From positions 478,764-542,763 of the forward strand of contig CAXASK010002026.1 in the NCBI GenBank assembly GCA_963971535.1: a stretch of DNA of 64,000 nucleotides. The letters run 5' to 3'. This DNA comes from Notolepis coatsorum. Taxonomy: Eukaryota; Chordata; Actinopteri; Aulopiformes; Paralepididae. A program made the position numbers and the translations under genes. A model generated the notes under the pieces. The model made no database searches. It saw nothing but the letters and a program-made list of their open reading frames with translations, and was not told the DNA's origin. Below, in pieces: positions 22,339-33,518 of this stretch. Numbering within the stretch: position 1 is the first letter of the stretch; each line of letters opens with the position of its first letter.

Positions 22339-24504
22339 GTTAATTAAGAGCAAAGCGGAAATGCACAAACAAAGCCTTTGGGTGCTCGGGAAAATAGAGT
22401 TATTAATAAGTTAAAATGGGAAGAAGGACTGATTGGAATAAAAATAGAATAAAAAATATATAGAAGCGTTGATACATTAGATTATGAGTGGAAGCGACTA
22501 AGATGGATGTGCAACTAACAGGGAGAGATGAAATGACTGACAGATGCATGGGCCAATCGTACTAACAGTTAATTAATAGACAAATCATGGGTTTTCCTTT
22601 TTGCTACAGTGTGTCTGATCAACTCTTGCTGTGGCAGTGAGGAAAACATAAGGGAGAATGGTATGGTGGACGATTTTTGGTATCTCCCACCTGTGCAGCC
22701 TGGCCCGGCTGCACAGATTGGAGAGAGAGAGAAAGATGGTCACCGCAATGGCTCTTGTGGTCATGTGAACTCTGAACCAGAAGGTGTCAGAGAAGAGTTA
22801 AATAGTTGGTTTTAGACAGGAACAATGGAACACATAATATTAGACAGAGTTAGAAACAAAGGACTATTTATAGTAGTGATTACAATACTTGATCAAAGGG
22901 TGGTCAAGGTTGAATAAAAAAAAAAAAAAAAAAAACAACAATATTATTATTTCATTACTTATTTTATTTCTTTTTGGATTTCTAATTTTGCTGTCTTAGT
23001 TTTGCGGGGGTATTTATGCCTCTGGATGATAGTTTAATTCTGTTGGATGGGTGTGTAGCATGTAGGCACTCACAGTTTTTTGTTTATTTTTAATTTTCTT
23101 TGTTTTTGGTTGACTATATATTTTTTTAGGAACTGGCTGGCTGGGAGGGTTCTCTCGCCGGTCAGGGATAGCAGGTGGTGGTGACACAGCGAGACTGGTA
23201 GGAGGTCTGATATAATGAGCTGGAAACTGAGGATGGACGGGAGCTGGTTCATGGTTTGTTTTCCGCTCATTAAGGCTCCAGATGTAGAATCTGGAGGGTT
23301 GTGTCACTTTTTGGGTTATGATAAGTGTTGGGGGAACATATTTCTCTGTCTATAAGAAAGCTCTGTAGGTTGTTGGTCGCAATTTGGCCAGTTAGTGTTC
23401 GTGTAGGGTGCAGACATGTGAATTTGATGATTGACTTATGGAGGACTCTGCACCGGCTTGTTGAAAGCTGGCGGAGTGTGTGTGATGTGTGTTTAAAGGG
23501 ACTGTGGTTTGTTGACCATGCACATAGGTCTGTTGGTGATTGGCCTCGTCTAGAGCTGACTGTCCGGACCGAGGAGCTGTCGGGAAACGAGGTATTTGAT
23601 AGTGAAATAATGGTTATTCCACTGTCAAGGGTGGAGGTAGTTGTGTTGATCTTAAGATATTTGATCTAGTAAAACAGTACAGCACAAAAAGAAATGAGAC
23701 AAAGATGATTTGATTGAATGCTAACGTAAGAAGCTGTGAAATACATAGATAATGAATTGGAGAAAAATGTATTGTCAAAATGCAGAACAGTAGAGAATGT
23801 ATCTGCGAAAATAACTGTTTCCAATCTATTGTGTGTTTTGTAAATAATAATCCAAAATGCAAAAAGGACAGAAGGAAAATCGGAGCAGTACCAGAGACCT
23901 GCATACAACGAAGAAGGGGCTGTGATTAGCACAAAATACAACAAGAAGAAACAAAACGGTCAAAAACGAGTTAGCAGTAAAGGCCTTAGGAGGTTTAAAC
24001 AGGGATAACTGACAGGGATGAAAGCAAAGGATAATTGAGGCCTCAGTGGTCTTTTCAAGGAGAAGAAATAATTTATGTTGCTTGTTTGAATTTCCCTCAA
24101 ATGTTTAGAGAGTTAATCTTTTAGTGGTGTGATGTATTAATCTTTTCTTGCAGAGTCCATTACACAAAATAGACATTTAAGCTAAGTACATGGATAAATA
24201 TAGTCTTAAACGAAAAGAAGCTGAGAATGGTACGATCATCTCTTTGCATAGAGAGACGGACCTAGACTGGATGTCATAATAATAACTGATAATGTATATA
24301 AACTGTGAAAGGAGGAAAAGGTAGGTGAAATGATGATTTTGTAACTGTACAGATGGAAAGGGTTTTGTAGTTCGATTTGGGTCAATTTTGGATTTTTTTG
24401 AAATTTTGAAAAATATTAGCAAAAATTATGGATATGATTTTTAACATGTTTAATTTAGAATATTAATGTTGTATAGGAGGTTATTAAACCCCCTAAGGGT
24501 GGAT
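22339..24504 (+). other. 3' internal non-coding part of the LTR element
   Basis: No retroelement enzyme motif in any frame. An A-run lies at 22917-22935. The frames at 22609-22815 and 23325-23669 have no recognisable domain. A weakly purine-rich stretch (ctaagggtggat) abuts LTR 2. Confidence 0.6.
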
Positions 24505-25995
24505 TGTCGTATATTTCTAAATGAAAACATGAATAAATGCAAGTGAAATGTATAAGGAAAATGATTTGAAAAACAAAATGCTACTTGATAGAAAGGTTAT
24601 TTAGAACACCATGTGAAGGTATTCCTGAGACCCTAGGGTAGAGGCGGTTGACTCCCCAGAAAACAGATGGCTGACCTTAAAGACAATAAAACTGACCCCT
24701 ACCCTAAGTAAGGACTTTCAAGTTACGACATGGCAGAATGGTTAGGGGACAGAGTAAAAGGAGTGGTAAAAAGAGCCTCTCAGATAGACGAGTCAGCAGC
24801 ACTCAAGTAAGGCCAAATGTTCAAAATGCATCCAGGATATAGAAAAAACTAATAAAGTTACATGTAGGCATAAACTCTTAGAAACTATTAGAATAACTTA
24901 GTCACAATAAAGAAAAGAAACTCTTAAAGCTAGAAGGTAAAACTATACTGTATTGGTCAAATGTTCATCAGGAAAATAAGGTGTTCTATTAAAGAACGGA
25001 TATATAGGGTTTGTTATCTGGGCACTGTCTGGAAAAGTAGTCTGGTTCTTATCTAGACTATGTAAACCTTTTAGTCATAAGCATGATGTTGTATTACTCA
25101 GTGAAAACTACCCTCTCATTAAGTAATGATTAAAGTGTCAGCAGATTCAAACTGTGAAAACCGTTGTCAGAAGACCCAGGAAATTGTGTAAACATGTGGT
25201 CACAGGACACCCTCAGACAAGTTCTGCTGGAATGTGACAGGAATAGGCAGGGTCTCCCCCCCCCCTCTCTCTCTCTCTGTCTCCCCCTCTCTCTCTCTCC
25301 TCTAATAAAAAGGGCGAATGGCGACTCATGAGACACACGACTCACACCAGAAGGAACCTGGAGAGACTCGCCACACACACCCGGTGACACTCAGAGGAAA
25401 CGGAGAAAGCGCCCTGCAGAGCCAAGCCGTGAGACAGAGGGACTGAGACCCGATGACAGACGAAATCGCTTCGCATCAGGAGAAGCGCTGACACACCAGA
25501 AAGGACCTGAAGACCCAGAGACATGGGGACAGACGATGACAGAGATCGAATCGCAACTGGAGCGCTGAAAACCTCCACCGACAGAGGGAGACTCGCGACT
25601 CGACTCGCCACTCAGGCTACTGAAGAGCCGATGACTCAGAGAGCCATTGAGACCAGATGACCGAGCCGAGGTTCATAGCGGACTCCGCCGATACGAAATC
25701 AAGCACTCCCGGCCTGATCGACGAGGAGACCAGGTTGTCTTGACAACCAGGACAGCGAACAGCACAGAGAGACGACAACAGCCAAATGAAAGAGACGATG
25801 TACTGTTTTAATTCCTAAAGCTGTTTTATTAATAAACACCGCCGCCCGTTGATTTTGACCATATCGTCAGTCTCCTCTTACTTGAAACCAAACATCTGAA
25901 AATACCTAAAACCATGCAGAGGGAAGGGTGAAATAGAACACTATACGATCAATGAACTTAGATAAGAGATACATGAATGAAGAAAAGACACTTCA
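24505..25995 (+). repeat. 3' LTR
   Basis: 1,491 bp, apparently identical to the 5' LTR, followed by ATGA (25996-25999). Confidence 0.93.
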
Positions 25996-25999
25996 ATGA

Positions 26000-26570
26000 C
26001 CATATGATTTGAGTGCTTAATGAATGAATCAAATGCAAATGTATTATACTTGAATTGGAAGTCTCATGATCGCCTAACCCCCGAGAAACCCATTCATAAC
26101 CTACTGCATGAATTCAATTCCAGACCACTACCCCTCTTTTAGGCTACCATGGCAACTGGCAGTTATGACAAATGTTGATGGCAAAGCCTCCCCAACCCAA
26201 GTAAAAATTATATTTCAAATGATTTCCTTCTCGTTTGAAATATGTTTCAAACCTGTGTCTAGACTGAAACCTTCACGGCAGTCCTCTGTCACTTGGCTGT
26301 GGCACCTGAAGGCTTCTCCTTTGGTCTCCTACCAGGAGGGGGCAGTGGAGTGCACAACTACAAACGGATTAGCCCAAGTGTCAGTCTTCAGTCTTAAAGG
26401 GGCACTGTGCAGTTTCCATGGGTAGGGGCATAGCTGTCAACATTGCGAAAAAACTTGAAAGTTAGCCCCTCCCCCTCCCACCGGCCCCGCCCCCTCCCAA
26501 TGGAGCTGCCTCGTCGCTGCCATCTGCTGGTCAAAACCTGTATGTACCCAGCCATTCTACAATCTGAAGT
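26000..26570. other. Unassigned sequence
   Basis: No gene, tandem repeat or element end recognised. ttaaaggggcactgtgcag near 26394 resembles the TTAAAGG end class of other elements here but has no visible partner. Confidence 0.4.
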
Positions 26571-26735
26571 TTTCAATTAAGTGTAAATGCTATAGAAAAT
26601 ACAGTAAATTACCTTTTATCAAAATATTAACCATTAAATAAAGGTTGTAATCTCTAAATGTATTTGATTTTACTGTAATTTGACAGTAAGTATTTGGAAA
26701 CCATTGATGCCAGACATTTAGTTTTCTTTAGGGGA
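26570..26735 (-). mobile_element. MITE-like repeat, inverted partner of 47575-47710
   Basis: cagtaaattaccttttatca and ggtttccaaa-type segments are the reverse complement of the 47.6-kb copy. About 140 bp is shared. No coding. Confidence 0.65.
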
Positions 26736-27214
26736 TATGTTTACATTTGAAGGGGCCGGCTCCAATTAGTTTAGAAAACATACTATTTTAATTAATTAAC
26801 CTCTGAGGTCGCAGCTATTTTAGGTCCCCCTGGTCAACTTTTATAAAACTGCTTGTAAAACCTAAACCCTGTATTGTACCATGAAGTGATGTACATATAT
26901 TTATTTTCAGAACAACCTGGGCTATCAGAATATATATGATTCAGTGTTGTCAGATCAAGGTATACATGCGTTGTACCACTAGGCCTATATATAAATATAT
27001 AAAACATTTATAATAATCACAATCACAATGCTGGATCTAACTAAATGGATTTTTGGAGACACATTTATGGGAAGTTCAAGACCGGACCACAAAGCTTCTG
27101 GAAGGGTTAGAATGACACGCGACGAGCCAACGACGCTTCCCATTCGTACGGCGATGGTCTACCGGCAGCAAAAAAAAACAGCGAGTCGCTCAGACTCTGT
27201 GTTATGATATTATA
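26736..27214. other. Unassigned AT-rich sequence
   Basis: Nothing recognised. Confidence 0.4.
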
Positions 27215-27475
27215 ATTAAGGCTGTCAATCTATTCAAATATTTAATCTGATTAATCGCATGATTGTCCGTAGTTAATCGTGATTAACCGCAATAATATGT
27301 TTGATCTGTTCTAAATCTACCTTAAACTGATCTTTTTCGTCAAACATGAGAGTCAACAGATGCTTGCTCTATGCAGCCATTTAACACAAAAGGATGACCC
27401 TCATGCATTGCAAATTTGCATCAAATTCGAACCAGAGTGATGCACAAAATAACTTAAAAGAAAATAATAATTTAA
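27215..27475 (-). mobile_element. Truncated hAT-type MITE of the ggctgtcaa family
   Basis: Starts aaggctgtcaatc with ttaatc-rich subterminal sequence. The rest is a reverse-complement match to about 52440-52705. The other end is missing. Confidence 0.65.
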
Positions 27476-27511
27476 AACAATATATTTATACCTGTATATC
27501 ACTGTACATAT

Positions 27512-27981
27512 TAGGGCTGTCCCCGACTAAGGATTTGGATGGTCGACTTAAAAAAAAAAAAAAAAAAAGTATAATATTTTTAATTTTTTAAATCTTTTTA
27601 TTTATTTTTTTAAATTTTTTTTATCATTCCATTTGGGCTGTGGGGGGTGCTTAATGTCTGAAGGAGTCGACTGAAGGCTTCTTGTCCTCTGCAAAATCAT
27701 GCAATTGGTCCACTGATGGATACATCTTGATATTTGTCTAGTCTAGTGTGTTCATTAAATGGGTGAAATCCTCTTTCAGTGCCTCTGTGCCTGTTTTCGT
27801 AGGCAGTCAGCCTCTGGTATGCGTGCCATTAGCGTTAGCCACGCTTCTAGGCCTCTTTTATTTTGGAAAGAATGATACATTTTTTTTTTTTTTTTATTAT
27901 ATTCAACTAAGAGGTTGGCCAGTCGACTACGGCCCCTTTCGACCGATTAGTCGACTAATCGATTAATAGGGGTCAGCCCTA
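27512..27981. mobile_element. hAT-type MITE with 8-bp target duplication
   Basis: Ends TAGGGCTGTCCCCGACTA and (reverse) TAGGGCTGACCCCTATTA. Flanked by GTACATAT (27504-27511) and GTAGATAT (27982-27989), one mismatch. The host sequence is a LINE tail whose uninterrupted version is at about 47045-47200, reading gtacatattactac at the site. That gives an empty-site comparison. Confidence 0.85.
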
Positions 27982-28359
27982 GTAGATATTAATACTACAG
28001 CTCTGTACATACATCTGATTAGCACTATTACTCAGTGGTACTAATTGATATATCTTATACCCAGTTGAATTGCCTGTACATTGTACATTACTTTTGCACT
28101 TTACTGTTACATTTGCACTCTAATAAATACATGTTCGCTTTTCTGTTGAATTATAATTTTTTATTTATTTATTGGTATTAAAAATGTGTACAACATGGTA
28201 GTTATTTTTGACACAGACATACTGTAGATGCTTTTTAACAGTAAAAAATAAACAAACATGCACCACAAAACAGGTGAAATACATTAGACACAGTTTTATT
28301 CATGATCCCTTTTGTGACAGATCTGACAATATATGACCTCAAACTCGATAGATCTAAAT
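27982..28359 (+). repeat. LINE 3' tail (resumed) and unassigned sequence
   Basis: 27990-28135 (ctctgtacatacatctgatt, cattacttttgcacttta) is collinear with 47070-47200. Nothing recognised after 28150. Confidence 0.6.
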
Positions 28360-28800
28360 CAGGGGTCTCAAACTCAATTTACCTGGGGGCCGCTGGAGGT
28401 AGAGTCTGGGTGAGGCTGGGCCGCATCAAATATTATATATATGATTTTTTTTTATTTTTTTTTTTTTTGCAAAATCAACTCTGCCTCTCTTTGTTAACTA
28501 CAACAAGCAATGTTGTTTGTTATTTAAGATGAGGTCGGACTCGGCACTGTGACAGATTTGTGTTCATTGTGCTGCTTTTATAAAGCCTCAAATGACGGCT
28601 TACAATATTTCATGAAAGCAAAGTGTTTTGTTTGTCTAAGATTTAAAAAGGTTTAAACTTTACAGCACTGACAAAGTTGAACAAAGTGCTGTACAAGTCC
28701 CACAACATATATAAAAAATAAAAAATAAATACTTTGATGTCAAGTAGGGGGCCGCAAAATATCATCCAGCGGGCCGCAATTGGCCCGCGGGCCGCGAGTT
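28360..28800. mobile_element. hAT-type MITE cut by the assembly gap
   Basis: Left end CAGGGGTCTCAAACTC. The right side runs cgggccgcgagtt into the gap, as expected for a mirrored end (…gagtttgagacccctg would complete it). GGCCGC-rich subterminal sequence is typical of this fish family. Confidence 0.75.
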
Positions 28801-29000
28801 NNNNNNNNNNNNNNNNNNNNNNNNNNNNNNNNNNNNNNNNNNNNNNNNNNNNNNNNNNNNNNNNNNNNNNNNNNNNNNNNNNNNNNNNNNNNNNNNNNNN
28901 NNNNNNNNNNNNNNNNNNNNNNNNNNNNNNNNNNNNNNNNNNNNNNNNNNNNNNNNNNNNNNNNNNNNNNNNNNNNNNNNNNNNNNNNNNNNNNNNNNNN
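28801..29000. other. Assembly gap (200 N)
   Basis: Exactly 200 N, probably a placeholder of unknown true length between a MITE end and minisatellite C. Confidence 0.98.
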
Positions 29001-30915
29001 GTGTAATAATGCTCATGTACAGTATTACTGGAACCTCTAGTGTAATGTTCATGTACAGTATTACTGGAACCTCTAGTGTAATAATGCTCATGTACAGTAT
29101 TACTGGAACCTCTAGTGTAATGTTCATGTACAGTATTACTGGAACCTCTAGTGTAATAATGTTCATGTACAGTATTACTGGAACCTCTAGTGTAATGCTC
29201 ATGTACAGTATTACTGGAACCTCTAGTGTAATAATGCTCATGTACAGTATTACTGGAACCTCTAGTGTAATGCTCATGTACAGTATTACTGGAACCTCTA
29301 GTGTAATGTTCATGTACAGTATTACTGGAACCTCTAGTGTAATAATGTTCATGTACAGTATTACTGGAACCTCTAGTGTAATGCTCATGTACAGTATTAC
29401 TGGAACCTCTAGTGTAATAATGCTCATGTACAGTATTACTGGAACCTCTAGTGTAATAATGCTCATGTACAGTATCACTGGAACCTCTAGTGTAATGCTC
29501 GTGCACAGTATTACTGGAACCTCTAGTGTAATAATGCTCATGTACAGTATCACTGGAACCTCTAGTGTAATAATGCTCATGTACAGTATCACTGGAACCT
29601 CTAGTGTAATGCTCGTGCACAGTATTACCGGAACCTCTAGTGTAATGCTCATGTACAGTATTACTGTAACCTCTAGTGTAATGCTCGTGCACAGTATTAC
29701 TGTAACCTCTAGTGTAATGCTCATGTACAGTATTACTGGAACCTCTAGTGTAATGCTCATGTACAGTATTACTGGAACCTCTAGTGTAATGCTCGTGCAC
29801 AGTATTACTGTAACCTCTAGTGTAATGCTCGTGCACAGTATTACTGTAACCTCTAGTGTAATGCTCATGCACAGTATTACTGGAACCTCTAGTGTAATGC
29901 TCGTGCACAGTATTACTGTAACCTCTAGTGTGATGCTCGTGCACAGTATTACTGTAACCTCTAGTGTGATGCTCGTGCACAGTATTACTGTAACCTCTAG
30001 TGTAATGCTCGTGCACAGTATTACTGTAACCTCTAGTGTAATGCTCATGCACAGTATTACTGGAACCTCTAGTGTAATGCTCGTGCACAGTATTACTGTA
30101 ACCTCTAGTGTAATGCTCATGTACAGTATTACTGTAACCTCTAGTGTAATGCTCATGTACTGTATTACTGGAACCTCTAGTGTAATAATGCTCGTGCACA
30201 GTATTACTGGAACCTCTAGTGTAATGCTCATGCACAGTATTACTGGAACCTCTAGTGTAATAATGCTCATGTACAGTATTACTGGAACCTCTAGTGTAAT
30301 AATGCTCATGTACAGTATTACTGGAACCTCTAGTGTAATGATCATGCACAGTATTACTGGAACCTCTAGTGTAATAATGCTCGTGCACAGTATTACTGGA
30401 ACCTCTAGTGTAATGCTCATGCACAGTATTACTGGAACCTCTAGTGTAATGCTCATGTACAGTATTACTGGAACCTCTAGTGTAATGCTCATGTACAGTA
30501 TTACTGGAACCTCTAGTGTAATGCTCATGTACAGTATTACTGGAACCTCTAGTGTAATGCTCATGTACAGTATTACTGGAACCTCTAGTGTAATGCTCGT
30601 GTACAGTATTACTGGAACCTCTAGTGTAATGCTCATGCACAGTATTACTGGAACCTCTAGTGTAATGCTCGTGTACAGTATTACTGGAACCTCTAGTGTA
30701 ATGCTCATGTACAGTATTACTGGAGCCTCTAGTGTAATGCTCATGTACAGTATTACTGGAGCCTCTAGTGTAATGCTCATGTACAGTATTACTGGAGCCT
30801 CTAGTGTAATGCTCATGTACAGTATTACTGGAGCCTCTAGTGTAATGCTCATGTACAGTATTACTGGAACCTAGTGTAATAATGCTCATGCACAGTATCA
30901 CTGGAGCCTCTAGTG
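29001..30915. repeat. Minisatellite C, array 1 (36/39-bp unit, about 50 copies)
   Basis: Unit: aatgctcatgtacagtatta then ctggaacctctagtgt. The 39-bp form has an extra AAT. The array may extend into the gap. Both unit lengths divide by three, so open frames of 600-700 codons arise on both strands; they are not genes. Confidence 0.97.
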
Positions 30916-31474
30916 CAGTGTTTCTCAACTGGTGGGTCGCGACCCAAAAGTGGGTCACGGGGCCATTTTGAGTGGGTCGCGGATGTGTGAGTAAGGGAAA
31001 AAAAAGAAAAAAAAAAGTACTGCTTTTTTTTTTTGCACGACCTATCTTTGTGAAAGTGGCTTCTCAGCTCTGGTCCAGCTGAAGACAAAGCAGAGGAACA
31101 GATTGGACATTGAGCATGACCTCAGAGTTGCTTTGTCTACCATCACCCCAGACTTTGAGACTCTTGTCAGGAGCAAACAACATCCCCAGTTATCCCATTA
31201 GTTCCCTGGGATGTTAAGCTAAGAAGTCTGCTAAGAAGAATATATTATTTATTATTATTGTTATTATTTTATTTCATTGGGTTTTTAGCCCTAGTTGCAC
31301 TTTTGTTGCACTTTTTTTTTTGTTTATTTCACGTTTTTAACCGTGCATGAAAGATTGTGTATTACTGCAAAAAAGAAAAATTGAAATAAATCATAGTGGT
31401 TCCAAAATTTGGGTCGCGACTTAATGACTAAGGAAAATGTTGGATCCCGAGGCGAGACCAGTTGAGAACCACTG
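30916..31474 (+). mobile_element. hAT element derivative, copy 1
   Basis: 559 bp with ends CAGTGTTTCTCAACTGG and (reverse) CAGTGGTTCTCAACTGG and the 8-bp duplication CTCTAGTG on both sides (30908-30915, 31475-31482). Subterminal GGGTCGCGAC repeats. It keeps a remnant of transposase. Confidence 0.92.
31037..31201 (+). pseudogene. hAT transposase C-terminal (dimerisation) remnant
   Basis: A 54-codon stretch reads [20 protein letters not shown], then [14 protein letters not shown], then [12 protein letters not shown] and a stop. This is the C-terminal hAT dimerisation region of fish hAT transposases. The catalytic domain is deleted. There is no start codon, so it is not expressed as such. Confidence 0.8.
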
Positions 31475-32684
31475 CTCTAGTGTAATGCTCGTGCACAGTA
31501 TTACTGTAACCTCTAGTGTAATGCTCATGTACAGTATTACTGTAACCTCTAGTGTAATGCTCATGTACAGTATTACTGTAACCTCTAGTGTAATGCTCGT
31601 GCACAGTATTACTGGAACCTCTAGTGTAATGCTCATGTACAGTATTACTGGAACCTCTAGTGTAATGCTCATGTACAGTATTACTGGAACCTCTAGTGTA
31701 ATGCTCATGCACAGTATTACTGGAACCTCTAGTGTAATGCTCATGTACAGTATTACTGTAACCTCTAGTGTAATAATGCTCATGTACAGTATTACTGGAA
31801 CCTCTAGTGTAATGCTCATGTACAGTATTACTGGAGCCTCTAGTGTAATAATGCTCATGTACAGTATTACTGGAGCCTCTAGTGTAATAATGCTCATGTA
31901 CAGTATTACTGGAACCTCTAGTGTAATGCTCATGTACAGTATTACTGGAACCTCTAGTGTAATAATGCTCATGTACAGTATTACTGGAACCTCTAGTGTA
32001 ATAATGCTCATGTACAGTATTACTGGAGCCTCTAGTGTAATGCTCATGTACAGTATTACTGGAGCCTCTAGTGTAATGCTCATGTACAGTATTACTGGAG
32101 CCTCTAGTGTAATAATGCTCATGTACAGTATTACTGGAGCCTCTAGTGTAATAATGCTCATGTACAGTATTACTGGAGCCTCTAGTGTAATAATGCTCAT
32201 GTACAGTATTACTGGAACCTCTAGTGTAATAATGCTCATGTACAGTATTACTGGAACCTCTAGTGTAATAATGCTCATGTACAGTATTACTGGAGCCTCT
32301 AGTGTAATAATGCTCATGTACAGTATTACTGGAACCTCTAGTGTAATAATGCTCATGTACAGTATTACTGGAACCTCTAGTGTAATAATGATCATGTACA
32401 GTATTACTGGAACCTCTAGTGTAATGCTCATGTACAGTATTACTGGAACCTCCAGTGTAATGATCATGTACAGTATTACTGGAACCTCTAGTGTAATAAT
32501 GCTCATGTACAGTATTACTGGAACCTCTAGTGTAATGCTCATGTACAGTATTACTGGAACCTCTAGTCTAGTGTAATGCTCATGTACAGTATTACTGGAA
32601 CCTAGTGTAATAATGCTCATGCACAGTATTACTGGAACCTCTAGTGTAATGCTCATGCACAGTATCACTGGAGCCTCTAGTGCA
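31475..32684. repeat. Minisatellite C, array 2
   Basis: About 32 units of the same 36/39-bp repeat, richer in the 39-bp form and in ggagcc variants. Confidence 0.97.
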
Positions 32685-33211
<527 letters not shown>

Positions 33212-33280
33212 CTCTAGTGTAATGCTCGTGCACAGTATTACTGGAACCTCTAGTGTAATGCTCGTGCACAGTATTACTAA
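33212..33280. repeat. Minisatellite C, last two units
   Basis: Ends gtgcacagtattacta, about 30 bp before the acceptor of the first visible cdhr1 exon. Confidence 0.95.
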
Positions 33281-33311
33281 AAACAACCCGCCATGTTTCT
33301 GTGCCGTGCAG

Positions 33312-33518
33312 GCCTCGGAGGTGGGCCCCGACGGCGACCTCACGGAGGACTACGGCGTGACCTCTGTGATCATCCGGGTGGTGGACCTGAACAACAACCC
33401 CCCCACGTTCTACGGGGAGAAGGGCCCCCAGAACATGTTCCAGCTCACCATGTACGAGCACCCGCCGGAGGGCGAGATCCTGAGGGGCCTGAAGATAACC
33501 GTCAACGACTCGGACCAG
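33312..33518 (+). CDS. cdhr1: cdhr1 exon 1 of those in the window (end of EC3, start of EC4)
   Basis: 207 bp, 69 codons, phase 0 at both ends. The acceptor is gtgccgtgcag and the donor CAG|gtgacg. It encodes a [14 protein letters not shown] linker with the cadherin calcium motif, then [17 protein letters not shown] and NDSDQ, the start of the next repeat. The preceding residues must come from an exon not seen here. A 36-bp minisatellite ends only about 30 bp before the acceptor, leaving little room for a normal polypyrimidine tract and branch point outside repeat sequence. Confidence 0.93.

Larger units (their letters stand above)
15059..25995 (+). mobile_element. Complete non-autonomous LTR retroelement, 10.9 kb
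   Basis: Two direct LTRs of 1,491 bp (15059-16549 and 24505-25995) start TG and end CA and are flanked by the 4-bp duplication ATGA (15055-15058, 25996-25999). A primer-binding-site-like TGGTGCCATGACCCG follows LTR 1 after two bases. The only sizeable coherent gene inside is gag-like (21223-22338). No protease, reverse transcriptase, RNase H, integrase or envelope motif was recognised. The gag frame sits 4.7 kb downstream of the PBS. I infer a large gag-only derivative mobilised by partners in trans. Confidence 0.9.

Noticed and set aside
22339-24504. Possible pol or env downstream of gag
   Set aside because: Looked for a protease DTG/DSG, reverse transcriptase YxDD, integrase or membrane-fusion motifs in the available frames and found none.
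28643-30958. Very long open frames on both strands (up to 771 codons)
   Set aside because: They consist of the 36/39-bp minisatellite, whose length divides by three, plus Ns from the gap. Not genes.
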